Positions 19,982 to 28,763 of a DNA stretch of 64,000 bases are shown piece after piece. The stretch comes from Marinobacter sp. SS13-12. Its GTDB lineage: Bacteria > Pseudomonadota > Gammaproteobacteria > Pseudomonadales > Oleiphilaceae. The stretch spans positions 2,728,001-2,792,000 of the forward strand of contig NZ_JASSUA010000001.1 of the NCBI RefSeq assembly GCF_030227115.1. The letters are read 5' to 3'. Below the pieces are notes generated by a model, which ran no database searches, was not told where the DNA came from, and was given only the letters and a program-made list of their open reading frames with translations. Within the stretch, counting starts at the first letter, position 1; each line of letters opens with the position of its first letter. The position numbers and the translations under genes are program-made.

Positions 19982-20445
19982 CCTGCCTGGCTCCTTATCC
20001 AGCGAATAACGCCGCCCATGATCGGGAGGTTCTCGTAGAGCAGTTGGCCCGCGTCAAAGTAGTCGCGATGAGAGAGGACACGCCCCTCGCGGATCACCAG
20101 TTGGCTGATGCCGTCCACTTTCACAGCCTTACCTTTAAGAATGCGCTTGTGCTGCAAGTGCATCACCCAGGGGATGCACACGTCTTCACCGTTGATCACA
20201 GGGTCGCCGAAATCGAACCCGCAAGAGATGACGTTGGCGTAGGCCCCGGTGAAATATTCTGTGAGCTCATCGATGCCCCGAACCGTGGTAAAGGGATCCG
20301 TAAAGCGGACGTTGTCGCTGTACACGCTGCCCAGCTCCGCCATATTGCCAGCGCAGAGATTGTTAAAGAGTTGCCTGAAGCGACCAAGGGTTTCATGCAC
20401 CGACGAATTCCTGTTACCCATATCAATGATTGAGGCGGTACTCAT
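19978..20445 (-). CDS. NTF2/SnoaL-like protein
   Basis: A 155-residue single-domain protein of the nuclear transport factor 2-like fold (LYSDNVRFTDPFTTVRGIDELTEYF-type core, written here in part: YSDNVRFTDPFTTVRG). Such proteins act as small isomerases, hydratases or accessory subunits. The ATG at 20445 has a strong GAGGAGGAAAAG upstream and overlaps the desaturase stop. The activity is unknown; it is a standing partner of the FAD/SDR/DUF1365/Cfa set. Confidence 0.85.
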   Translation of the reverse strand: MSTASIIDMGNRNSSVHETLGRFRQLFNNLCAGNMAELGSVYSDNVRFTDPFTTVRGIDELTEYFTGAYANVISCGFDFGDPVINGEDVCIPWVMHLQHKRILKGKAVKVDGISQLVIREGRVLSHRDYFDAGQLLYENLPIMGGVIRWIRSQAG

Positions 20446-21398
20446 GATCTTTTCCTCCTCATGGCATCCAGTTGGCGGGTTTCTTCCTGAATGTGCTCTG
20501 GAATCGGGTTCAGGTCCCAGATGATGCCCAGGCGCGCTAAAAGCCAAAGTCCGTACCAGGTCATATCCACCTCATACCACCGGAATCCCTGGCGCACGGA
20601 TTGCGGCCAGCGATGGTGATTGTTGTGCCAGCCTTCGCCCATGGTAATCAGGGCCAGCCAGACGTTGTTTCTGCTGTCGTCGCCGGTTTCGAAGCGACGT
20701 TTGCCCCACACATGGGACAGGGAATTGATGGACACGGTGGCATGGAAGAGCACTACCGTGGAAATGAAGAAGCCCCACACCAGCAGTTGCAACCCATTTG
20801 TGCCCAGCTCCGGGGCCCGGGCAGCCAGACCTTCGCCCAGCGCATAGATGACAATAGCGGCCGCTGCGGGCACCAGCGAGTCAAAACGGTTCAGGAAACG
20901 CAGCTCCGGGAACTTCATCCAGTCCTTAACCCGGCGCTCATTCATGGCAAACCCCGCGTCACAGGTAAACCAACCGACATGGGACCACCAGAATCCGCCC
21001 TGGTGGGGGGAGTGCAGATCCATTTCATCATCGGAGTGCTGGTGGTGGTGCCTGTGGTGGGCGGCCCACCACAATGGTCCGCGTTGGGCTGCACTGGCAC
21101 CGAGGGCTCCGAACAGGAATTGCGCCACGCGGCTGGTCTTGAACGTTTTATGGGCGAAGTAGCGGTGGTAGAAGCCGGTAATGGCAAACATACGCACAGC
21201 AAAGAATGCAGCCGCAAAGACCACAGCAAAGGTACTGGTGCCGGTAAAAATGACCAGCAAACAGGCAAGATGAAGTGCTATAAAGGGCACTACCCTGAGA
21301 AAATTGAAAGCGCGAGAGCTTGTGTCGAGGTGATCCGAACCCGCAGTGGAGTCGAACCACCTCAGAATGTTTGTCAGCCAGTTTTGCACTCGGGTCAT
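20442..21398 (-). CDS. Acyl-CoA/acyl-lipid delta-9-type fatty acid desaturase
   Basis: A 318-residue membrane di-iron desaturase. Three histidine boxes are visible: HRYFAH, HRHHHQH and HNNHH, with transmembrane segments in between. It introduces a double bond in saturated acyl chains, which would provide the unsaturated substrate for the downstream methyltransferase. The start at 21398 has CAGGG upstream; the open frame extends to 21482 only with a TTG. It is the first gene of the operon and is divergent from the renalase-like gene. Confidence 0.92.
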   Translation of the reverse strand: MTRVQNWLTNILRWFDSTAGSDHLDTSSRAFNFLRVVPFIALHLACLLVIFTGTSTFAVVFAAAFFAVRMFAITGFYHRYFAHKTFKTSRVAQFLFGALGASAAQRGPLWWAAHHRHHHQHSDDEMDLHSPHQGGFWWSHVGWFTCDAGFAMNERRVKDWMKFPELRFLNRFDSLVPAAAAIVIYALGEGLAARAPELGTNGLQLLVWGFFISTVVLFHATVSINSLSHVWGKRRFETGDDSRNNVWLALITMGEGWHNNHHRWPQSVRQGFRWYEVDMTWYGLWLLARLGIIWDLNPIPEHIQEETRQLDAMRRKRS

Positions 21399-21470
21399 AC
21401 CCTGATTGCCCTTTAGTTCGAGGTTTACTCTGTTACGTTTCTTCAACCGGATCTGGATGCACGATAAACA

Positions 21471-22487
21471 ATGTTTAACCAAACCGATCAGATGCCTGTT
21501 ATACGCCGGATAGCCATTGTTGGTTCAGGGCTGGCCGGACTGACTGCCGCACTTTTGCTCAGGGAAAAAAATGTTGACGTCACGGTCTTTGAAAAAAGCC
21601 GCGGCCCGGGCGGGCGGATGGCCTCAAAGCGTGTTCCCGGAGGCTCTGCCGATATCGGTGCCCAGTACTTTACAGCGCGAAACCCGGCGTTCACGGGGTT
21701 TCTGGCCCACTACGCCGGTGAGGACCGGTTCGGGACCTGGCCGGGGCGGTTCGGCTATCAGAATCCTGATGGCGAATGGGAGTCCTTTCCGGATGAGACC
21801 CGATACGTCGGGATTCCCCGAATGACCGCTATCACGCGGGGCCTGGCCTCGACAGTGGATGTGCGAGCCGAAACCCGTGTTGAACGCCTGGTTCGTAGTG
21901 GCCGGGAGTGGACTCTCCGGGACACTGACGGTGAGTCTCACGGCCCCTTTGACGGGGTTATCGTAACCGCGCCGCCGGCGCAGGCGCAGGAACTGTTCAG
22001 TAACAGCGGGTTGCAGGCGCTTGCCAGCGGTCTGGATGAACCGGTCCGCCACATCCAGCCGTGCTGGGCAACCGCGGTGCATCTTCCGGAGCCGCTGGAG
22101 CAGCCTTATGAGGGGATGCGTTGCCAGGATGAGGTGCTTTACTGGGTTGCCAATAATTCCAGCAAGCCGGGCCGGGAAGATAAGGGCCAGTGGTGGGTTC
22201 TGCACGCCAACCCGGAATGGTCCCGCTTTCATCAGGATTCGGCCCCGGAACAGGTGGCCAAAGACATGGTTGCGGCATTTCAGCGGGTTACCGGCTGCAA
22301 CATTCAACCTGATGAGGTGCTGTCCCATCGCTGGCTCTATGCAAAATCGTCATCCCCGGACCAGCCCGGTTTTCGGTGGTTCGATGATCACTGCATTGGC
22401 CTGGCCGGCGACTGGCTCAGTGGTGGTCGTGTGGAAGGGGCGTTCGAGAGCGCCCAGGGGCTGGCGGAGGAAATACTTTCCCTCTGA
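21471..22487 (+). CDS. Renalase-like FAD-dependent oxidoreductase
   Basis: A 338-residue flavoprotein. IAIVGSGLAGLTAALLL begins at residue 14, and FEKSRGPGGRMASKR with GAQYF is typical of the renalase/NAD(P)-binding amine oxidase group. The C-terminal CIGLAGDWLSGGRVEGAFESA closes the FAD site. The start at 21471 or 21492 cannot be decided, as neither has a good ribosome binding site. It shares a 72-base divergent region with the desaturase operon, so co-regulation is possible. Confidence 0.85.
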   Translation: MFNQTDQMPVIRRIAIVGSGLAGLTAALLLREKNVDVTVFEKSRGPGGRMASKRVPGGSADIGAQYFTARNPAFTGFLAHYAGEDRFGTWPGRFGYQNPDGEWESFPDETRYVGIPRMTAITRGLASTVDVRAETRVERLVRSGREWTLRDTDGESHGPFDGVIVTAPPAQAQELFSNSGLQALASGLDEPVRHIQPCWATAVHLPEPLEQPYEGMRCQDEVLYWVANNSSKPGREDKGQWWVLHANPEWSRFHQDSAPEQVAKDMVAAFQRVTGCNIQPDEVLSHRWLYAKSSSPDQPGFRWFDDHCIGLAGDWLSGGRVEGAFESAQGLAEEILSL

Positions 22488-22505
22488 ATGGGCTGGTGCC
22501 GGTGC

Positions 22506-23972
22506 TCAGCGATCGTCGAGCACATCTGGCCGCACATAAAAGTGGCTGATGGTGCCGTCACTGAACTTGCTGAAGAACGCGCTGACATCGGTAATCTTTT
22601 TCAGGGAGCGGGTTCGATTGATCGGGTCCCTTGCCAGCACTTTGATACCATTGAAATTGTCCTGGATATTGGAGAACCGGGCGCGCATGGAACAGGTCAC
22701 CACCTGTTCCTGATGCAGGTTCAGTTCGCGGGACAGCCAGCTGCTGTGATCGCTGATACCCTGGGGCGATAGGTCTTCGCGGGTATCAAGGTGGTTCAGC
22801 TTGATGCGATCCACAATGCATCGTGAATAGCTCGAAGGCTTCTTCCGCGCCACCTTGCGAAACGCCTCCCAGAAGAAACTGTCAGTCAGCTCCGCAAAAT
22901 ACCGCATGTTACTGAGGCAGGTGTCCACCCAGTCAAAAATCTCCGGGTCTTCCAGTACCTCGTTAATGGCTTCCCGCAGCAGCCAGTCGAAGCCAAGAGC
23001 GGTTTTGTGGGCGTAAACCTTTCGGTACATCTGGTGGCGGCTGTAGACAAAATCTTCCAGGGCGCCCAGGCCCTTCTGGGTGATGGCCAGGCCGAGCCAG
23101 GGTTCGCGCACATCCCAGCCAAAGCGCAGGTTGCTGAGCAGGTGATCCAGATTGAAACCGCCAATGGTCACCGAAGAGTGGAAACCGTCCCGGAGCATGT
23201 AATCCGCCCGGTCTGCGTCGATCTCGCCCGACACGATGGATGACAGCAAATCCATCACCAGTCGCGGCGTATCCGCCTCGCTGAGAACACCGGATTCGGC
23301 ATCCTCGCCGGCAATAAAGTTCCAGAAGGTACGCGCGTGCCTGCAGAAGGCGTCACTGGGGCTGACATCCGTGGTTTCCATGATTCCGATCACGTCTCTG
23401 GCGTCCAGCCCCGCTGAGTCGAGATCAATGGAGCTGAGCACATCATGAGCGACGCGTACGGAATAATGTTCGTGTTCAAGCTCCACCGGCCGTTCAGAGT
23501 GGTATAGCGAGTAATCAACACCTTCCCAGAGGTCATCGAAACGGTCCGGGCGCGACATCAGATCATGAATCCGCCGGGCCTGGGTGAACTGATGGGAAAA
23601 GCTTGAATGGCCACTATCGTGCAACAGGCAGCCCAGGCGGATGGTTTTGGCCAGGTAGTCGATGGCGTCCAGCTGGCTCAGGCTGAGGTCGGTCTGGTCG
23701 CTCAGTTGCCGTTCCCGCAGATAGGCATCGATCATGGAGCGGAACATACGGGTGCCCACGTGCATGACACCGATGCTGTGCAGGAAGCGGGAGTGTGTTG
23801 CACCAGGGAAGACCAGGCTCAGTATGTCGTTCTGGCAGATATTGCGCAGACGCTGAAACAGGGGGTGGTCGATAACCTTTATTTCATGCCGGTATAGCGG
23901 AATGCCGCCATGAACCGGGTCCATGATCAGTTTGTCATAGGCCCCGAGCAGATCATTTACGGCACTTCTCAT
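22506..23972 (-). CDS. HD-domain phosphohydrolase (dGTPase/SAMHD1-like)
   Basis: A 488-residue protein of the COG1078 type. The N-terminal HD domain has FLHSIGVMHVG, LLHDSGHSSFSH (the HD pair) and SGEIDADRADYMLRD, the metal-binding set of nucleotide phosphohydrolases. The substrate is probably a deoxynucleoside triphosphate, but this is not shown. GGGAGG lies 9 bases before the ATG. It converges on the renalase-like gene with an 18-base gap. Confidence 0.85.
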   Translation of the reverse strand: MRSAVNDLLGAYDKLIMDPVHGGIPLYRHEIKVIDHPLFQRLRNICQNDILSLVFPGATHSRFLHSIGVMHVGTRMFRSMIDAYLRERQLSDQTDLSLSQLDAIDYLAKTIRLGCLLHDSGHSSFSHQFTQARRIHDLMSRPDRFDDLWEGVDYSLYHSERPVELEHEHYSVRVAHDVLSSIDLDSAGLDARDVIGIMETTDVSPSDAFCRHARTFWNFIAGEDAESGVLSEADTPRLVMDLLSSIVSGEIDADRADYMLRDGFHSSVTIGGFNLDHLLSNLRFGWDVREPWLGLAITQKGLGALEDFVYSRHQMYRKVYAHKTALGFDWLLREAINEVLEDPEIFDWVDTCLSNMRYFAELTDSFFWEAFRKVARKKPSSYSRCIVDRIKLNHLDTREDLSPQGISDHSSWLSRELNLHQEQVVTCSMRARFSNIQDNFNGIKVLARDPINRTRSLKKITDVSAFFSKFSDGTISHFYVRPDVLDDR

Positions 23973-24086
23973 AGATTACAACCTCCCAAAAACATCAAAC
24001 ATGTCTTGTTATATCACAGGGGCATGCCAGAATAGATATCAGAAAGCCGATTTCCCGTTTACCAATGGTAGTTTAGGGCAATAACC

Positions 24087-25301
24087 ATGACAGCGCGCAC
24101 TGAGCGCATTCTTATAATTGATTCAGATGAGCATGCCCGTTCGGAACTGGGTCGGTACCTTGAGGCCAGAGGTTTCTATGTAACCGGCTATGCCGATCTG
24201 AACTCGGCTCGCTCCCTGTTCAATGACAATATTCCGGACATTATTTTCGCCGATATGTCTCCGGAGGCCATTGGGGAGCTGGCTAACCGGCTGGAAGATG
24301 CTGAAACCTTTACACCTATTGTTGCCTGTTACTCCACCGAAAATGCGCCTGAAATAGTCAATGCCCTGCGGGCAGGCGCAGCGGATATCGTGCTTAAGCC
24401 CTGTTCGGATGATCGTGGTGCCCTGGACGACGTACTCGGTAAACTGTTTGACCGGGTGCGGGTAAATCGGCTCAATCAGCTTTATCGGCAGGAGCTGGAA
24501 GAAGCCAACCGCGACCTGCGGGACGGTATTGCCGAGTTGCGGGCCGACCAGCGGGCAGGGCGCAAGGTTCAGCTGCGTATGTTGCCCGACAACGAGCAAG
24601 TCTTGTCGGGCCTTTCTATCGAACATCTGATCAAGCCGTCATTGTTTCTCAGTGGCGACTTTCTCGATTATTTCCGTATATCCGAAGACAAGGTGCTGGT
24701 TTACATTGCTGACGTGTCCGGCCATGGTGCCAGCTCTGCGTTCGTAACCGTGCTGCTGAAGAACCTGACAAACCGGCTTCAACGCAACCTGCGGCGCGGT
24801 TCCAGCGACGACATACTGTACCCTGAGCGGTTCCTTGAGCGAATCAACTCAGAATTGCTGGATACCGGCCTGGGCAAACACGTGACCGTGTTTGTGGGAA
24901 TTATTTCCACCACCGACCGGTGCCTGCGGTATTCGGTGGGGGCACATTTTCCCATGCCCATCCTGTCGGTGGAAGGCGGCCGAACCGAGTTTCTCGAGGG
25001 TAGCGGGCTGCCGGTAGGGCTGTTTGAGGCTCCGGAGTGGGAAGTCTACGAGGTGCCGCTGGAGCAGCCGTTTCACCTGATTCTGTTTTCAGACGGTATA
25101 CTGGAAGTGATCAAGGCCAAAAGCCTTGATGAAAAGGAAAAGACATTACTTGAACTCGTCTCGGGAGGTAGTCACACTATTGCTTCGCTGAGCGAAGCTC
25201 TGAATCTCGACGAGATCACAGAGTTACCTGACGATATTGCTATTGTATCGGTAACGGACATGGTTCCGGAGCCCGATAGAGATAGCCCAACGTCGAAATA
25301 G
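24087..25301 (+). CDS. Response regulator with PP2C-type phosphatase output (HsbR/RssB-like)
   Basis: A 404-residue signalling protein. Residues 1-125 form a receiver domain with acidic Asp12 and Asp14, probable phospho-acceptor Asp56 (IIFADMS) and Lys in VLKPCS. A short coiled coil follows (about 130-155). The C-terminal half is a SpoIIE-type serine phosphatase (GDFLDYF, YIADVSGHGASSAFVT, LILFSDGILE, DDIAIVSV). In Pseudomonas the equivalent protein HsbR dephosphorylates the STAS protein HsbA to steer FlgM and diguanylate cyclase partners. The following gene encodes such a STAS protein, with overlapping stop and start. Confidence 0.88.
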   Translation: MTARTERILIIDSDEHARSELGRYLEARGFYVTGYADLNSARSLFNDNIPDIIFADMSPEAIGELANRLEDAETFTPIVACYSTENAPEIVNALRAGAADIVLKPCSDDRGALDDVLGKLFDRVRVNRLNQLYRQELEEANRDLRDGIAELRADQRAGRKVQLRMLPDNEQVLSGLSIEHLIKPSLFLSGDFLDYFRISEDKVLVYIADVSGHGASSAFVTVLLKNLTNRLQRNLRRGSSDDILYPERFLERINSELLDTGLGKHVTVFVGIISTTDRCLRYSVGAHFPMPILSVEGGRTEFLEGSGLPVGLFEAPEWEVYEVPLEQPFHLILFSDGILEVIKAKSLDEKEKTLLELVSGGSHTIASLSEALNLDEITELPDDIAIVSVTDMVPEPDRDSPTSK

Positions 25302-25807
25302 TGGCAGTGGATTCAATGGCTGGTTACAAGATCCTGCAAGCTGTAAAACAGGGCATTTATGTCCTGAAGTTTATTGGAGAAATCCGGCTGAACCTATGTT
25401 CGACGCTGGACCATCTGGTTGAGTCCATCACCCAGGACCCCGAGTTCAAAACGGTGGTTATCGATCTCACGGAAACCGAGATTATCGACAGTACCACCCT
25501 TGGGCTGCTGGCCAAGATCGCCATGGCGGCCCAGAAACGCAGTAATTTCCTGCCAACGATGATTTCCACTAACCCGGATATTACCCGAATCATTACTTCC
25601 ATGGGTTTCGACAAGATATTTATTATTGTCCGAGAGCCCGCTTCCCGAATTGAGGAGCTGGAAGAAATACCCGTATTGCGTGCCAGCGAGCAGGACGTCC
25701 GGGACAAGGTTCTGGACGCGCACCGGGTGCTGATGGGCCTGAACAGCCGCAACCGGGAAGAATTCAAGAACCTGGTGCGTGCCCTGGAATGCGAAGAGCC
25801 TGGTTAA
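25301..25807 (+). CDS. STAS-domain anti-sigma factor antagonist (HsbA-like)
   Basis: A 168-residue STAS protein. The phosphorylatable segment is ETEIIDSTTLGLLAK, with Ser64 the likely site by position. A helical C-terminal tail is present. It is the natural substrate for the phosphatase encoded just upstream. The GTG at 25301 overlaps that gene's stop codon; an ATG at 25316 (MAGYKIL) is an alternative start. No histidine phosphotransfer protein or anti-sigma factor is encoded beside it. Confidence 0.87.
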   Translation: MAVDSMAGYKILQAVKQGIYVLKFIGEIRLNLCSTLDHLVESITQDPEFKTVVIDLTETEIIDSTTLGLLAKIAMAAQKRSNFLPTMISTNPDITRIITSMGFDKIFIIVREPASRIEELEEIPVLRASEQDVRDKVLDAHRVLMGLNSRNREEFKNLVRALECEEPG

Positions 25808-25886
25808 AGCCGGCGATCGTTACAGTGTTGTCCATTCCTGCCGGCCGTAACCGGGCCAACGATAAGCAAGCAACAACGGAACAACT

Positions 25887-26954
25887 ATGCCTGATAATAA
25901 AGCCCCACGGCCACCGGAGTCCGCTCCAACAGGCCACGATGTGGCAGTCCTTGGCGGCGGAAGTTTCGGTACCGCCATGGCCAAGGTTCTTGGAGAAAAC
26001 GGCCATACCGTGCACTTCTGGATGCGTGATGCAGCCCAGGCCGATGAGATCCGCGATACCGGGATTAACAGCCGTTATATGCCCGACGTCAAGCTGACTG
26101 GCGATATCCAGCCGACCACCAGTCTTCCGGAGGCAATAGGCAGGGCAGAAATTGTATTGGTCGCCATTCCCAGCAAGGCATTCCGGGCCGTCATCCGGGA
26201 TAATAGTGCCGAGTTCCATGAAGGCCAGATTGTCGTCAGCCTGACCAAGGGTATTGAGGAACACGGTTTCAAGCTGATGAGCGAGATTCTGCAGGAAGAG
26301 ATCCCGCGCTGTCGGATCGGTGTTCTCAGTGGCCCGAACCTGGCCGGAGAGATTGTCAGCCAGGATCTCACCGCCACCGTTATTGCTGCCAAGGATCCCG
26401 ATGTTCGCCGCACCGTCCAGGAACTGCTGGGCTGTGAATATCTGAGGGTGTACGCCAACGTCGATGTCTACGGCGTGGAGCTGGCCGGGGCGTTGAAGAA
26501 TATCTACGCCATCGTGGCCGGGCTCGCCTCGGCGCGGGATCTGGGTGAAAACGCCAAGGCCATGCTGATTACCCGCGGGCTGGCGGAGATGAGCCGCTTT
26601 GCCGTCAGTCTCGGGGCAAACCCGATGACCTTTATGGGGCTGGCCGGCGTCGGGGACCTGATCGTAACCTGCACCTCTCCGAAGAGCCGTAACTATCGTG
26701 TGGGCTATGCCGTGGGTAAGGGCAAGGCACTCGACGATGCCGTGGCCGAGCTGGGTCAGGTCGCTGAGGGCATTTACACCCTCAAACTGGTCAAGGAAAA
26801 GTCCGAAGCCATCGGTATCTATATGCCTCTGGTAAGAGGCCTGTATGAAATACTCTATGATGGCGCATCCATCAGTGCGGTCATTAACAGCCTGATGATG
26901 TCGGTCCAGAACTCCGACGTGGAATTCATTCTGCCGCGTACTCTTAGTCAATAG
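25887..26954 (+). CDS. gpsA: Glycerol-3-phosphate dehydrogenase [NAD(P)+]
   Basis: Reduces dihydroxyacetone phosphate to sn-glycerol 3-phosphate, the backbone for phospholipids. The 355 residues contain the dinucleotide motif VAVLGGGSFGTAMAKVL near residue 19, SLTKGIE, the catalytic lysine region LAGALKNIYAIVAG and GVGDLIVTCTSPKSRN. The N-terminus is about 15 residues longer than in E. coli. It is followed by sixA and a DUF1285 gene on the same strand, probably as one operon. Confidence 0.96.
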   Translation: MPDNKAPRPPESAPTGHDVAVLGGGSFGTAMAKVLGENGHTVHFWMRDAAQADEIRDTGINSRYMPDVKLTGDIQPTTSLPEAIGRAEIVLVAIPSKAFRAVIRDNSAEFHEGQIVVSLTKGIEEHGFKLMSEILQEEIPRCRIGVLSGPNLAGEIVSQDLTATVIAAKDPDVRRTVQELLGCEYLRVYANVDVYGVELAGALKNIYAIVAGLASARDLGENAKAMLITRGLAEMSRFAVSLGANPMTFMGLAGVGDLIVTCTSPKSRNYRVGYAVGKGKALDDAVAELGQVAEGIYTLKLVKEKSEAIGIYMPLVRGLYEILYDGASISAVINSLMMSVQNSDVEFILPRTLSQ

Positions 26955-26991
26955 TCAGTCAACAGCGCTTCGGCATATCCGGAGGTAAGCA

Positions 26992-27441
26992 GTGCACTTG
27001 ATTATCATGCGTCATGGTGAAGCCGGTTGGCACACCCTCGACAGGGAGCGGGAGCTGACGGAATTCGGCCGGCACGGTGTGGCGGATGTTGCAGCGCAGA
27101 TCGCAGAGTCACCCTGGCGGCCAGAATTTATCTGGTGCAGCCCGCTCGTGCGTGCCCGCCAGACGGCAGCAATCGCCTCGGAGATCCTCAATTGCGCGGT
27201 TACCGAAAAAGACTATATTACTCCGGACGATGACCCGGGGCGCTGTCTGGATAAGCTTATTGAAGCGGCACCGTCGCAGCTGATGATTGTGTCCCATATG
27301 CCCTTTGTCGGCAGCCTCTCAACGCTGTTGGTGGATGGTCATCGCAAAGGAATACCCTTCATGACCGCCCAGGCCGTCGTACTCGAGATGCCTGTTGCCG
27401 GGCCAGGGTGCGCAGACCTCAGGGCCCAGTTTCTGCCATGA
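26992..27441 (+). CDS. sixA: Phosphohistidine phosphatase SixA
   Basis: A 149-residue histidine-phosphatase-superfamily enzyme. The RHG motif (LIIMRHGEAGW) at the N-terminus provides the phosphorylated His, CSPLVRARQTA follows, and SHMPFVG gives the second histidine. SixA removes phosphate from histidine in phosphotransfer proteins. The GTG start is set by GGAGGTAAGCA directly upstream. Confidence 0.93.
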   Translation: MHLIIMRHGEAGWHTLDRERELTEFGRHGVADVAAQIAESPWRPEFIWCSPLVRARQTAAIASEILNCAVTEKDYITPDDDPGRCLDKLIEAAPSQLMIVSHMPFVGSLSTLLVDGHRKGIPFMTAQAVVLEMPVAGPGCADLRAQFLP

Positions 27442-27466
27442 CCGGATTTACTGAGGAATCGTCCTT

Positions 27467-28036
27467 ATGACCCAGAAGCCCGAAACAATTGCCGAACAGG
27501 TCGAGAATGCGCAAGCCTCGAGTAAGGGACTGCCGCCTCTCGACAAGTGGAATCCGGAGCTGTCTGGAGCTATTGATATTGTCATCGCTCGTGACGGCCA
27601 GTGGCTCTACCAGGGCAAGCCCATTGGCCGTGAGGCGATCGTACGGTTATTTTCCACCATCCTGCGGCGCGAAGACGATGGGCACTATTATCTGGTCACG
27701 CCGGTGGAAAAGTGGCGGATTACCGTCGAAGACGCTCCGCTTCTCGCACACTCTCTTCATGCCAGCGGCCAGGGCAGGGAGCAGGTGCTGTCTGTGACCA
27801 CCAATACCGGCGAAACCATAGAGATTGGAGAGGCGCATCCGCTTCACGTCGGAACCTACGAAGGTACCGACGAGCCGCGGCCAGTGGTTAAACTGCGCCA
27901 TGGCATTGAAGCGCGGCTTGTCACCGCCGCTTATTACGACATGGCGGACCTGGTGACCGAAGAAGTCATTGAAGGCGAAACCGCCATAGGTGTCTGGAGT
28001 AGCGGAAATTTCTATAAAATTGCCGCCAACGGTTGA
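27467..28036 (+). CDS. DUF1285 family protein
   Basis: A 189-residue soluble protein matching DUF1285, with the conserved WNPELSGAIDIVIARDGQW and PIGREAIVRLFSTILRRE in the first half. The function is unknown; solved members bind no clear cofactor. It lies 25 bases after sixA and is probably the last gene of the gpsA-sixA unit. A 200-base non-coding stretch then separates it from slyD. Confidence 0.85.
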   Translation: MTQKPETIAEQVENAQASSKGLPPLDKWNPELSGAIDIVIARDGQWLYQGKPIGREAIVRLFSTILRREDDGHYYLVTPVEKWRITVEDAPLLAHSLHASGQGREQVLSVTTNTGETIEIGEAHPLHVGTYEGTDEPRPVVKLRHGIEARLVTAAYYDMADLVTEEVIEGETAIGVWSSGNFYKIAANG

Positions 28037-28239
28037 ATTATGGGGCACCGTCCCAAATAACTGACGGTAGAAAACGCAGTACGACACTTGTTAAACTGTG
28101 CTTTCGAACTTGTTACCGAGCCTGGCTCTCTAACGAGGCCCGGTGGTCGTAAGTCCCTCTGTGCAGTCTGGCTGTTCAAGATTACTTTCGATTACCCAAA
28201 TTTAAATCAAACAGTCATTGCGACACGCAAGGAGATCAC

Positions 28240-28701
28240 ATGGCCCAACCTCGTGTTGTCACCATCCATTACACGCTCACCAACGACCAGGGAGAAGAAC
28301 TGGATTCCTCCCGTGTAGAAGGTCGCGAGCCTCTGTCCTATGTGGAAGGTGCTCAGAACATTATCGGCGGATTGGAAAATGCGCTGAATGAAAAGAACGC
28401 TGGCGATCAGGTGAAAGTATCTGTCGAGCCCGGAGAAGGCTACGGCGAAGTCAACGAAGAACTGGTTCAGCCGGTTCCGCGTTCTGCGTTTGAAGGTGTG
28501 GACACCATCGAGCCGGGCATGCAGTTCCAGGCACAGACTCCGGGCGGCCCCCAGGTAGTTCGTGTTGTGGAAGTAGGCGACGAAACTGTCACTATCGACG
28601 CAAACCACCCGCTGGCAGGTCAGACCCTGCACTTTGACGTGGAAGTGGTTGAAGCGCGCGAAGCAACCGACGAAGAGCAAGAGCACGGTCACGCTCACTA
28701 A
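28240..28701 (+). CDS. slyD: FKBP-type peptidyl-prolyl isomerase SlyD
   Basis: Prolyl isomerase and chaperone in the cytosol. The 153 residues show the FKBP halves (VTIHYTLTNDQGEELDSS at the start, HPLAGQTLHFDVEVV near the end) with the insert-in-flap domain between. The tail EEQEHGHAH is short and has only a few histidines, so metal binding should be weaker than in E. coli SlyD. AAGGAG precedes the ATG. A strong bidirectional terminator follows. Confidence 0.94.
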   Translation: MAQPRVVTIHYTLTNDQGEELDSSRVEGREPLSYVEGAQNIIGGLENALNEKNAGDQVKVSVEPGEGYGEVNEELVQPVPRSAFEGVDTIEPGMQFQAQTPGGPQVVRVVEVGDETVTIDANHPLAGQTLHFDVEVVEAREATDEEQEHGHAH

Positions 28702-28717
28702 GGCTTTTTAAAGTTGC

Positions 28718-28748
28718 AAAAAAACGGCCCCTTGTGGGCCGTTTTTTT
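28718..28748. terminator. Bidirectional terminator between slyD and the ETF-QO gene
   Basis: A7-CGGCCC, loop CTTGT, GGGCCG-T7: a perfect 13-bp symmetrical stem-loop in the 62 bases between two convergent genes. A U-tract is produced on both strands. Confidence 0.9.
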
Positions 28749-28763
28749 ATGCAACATTCCAAA

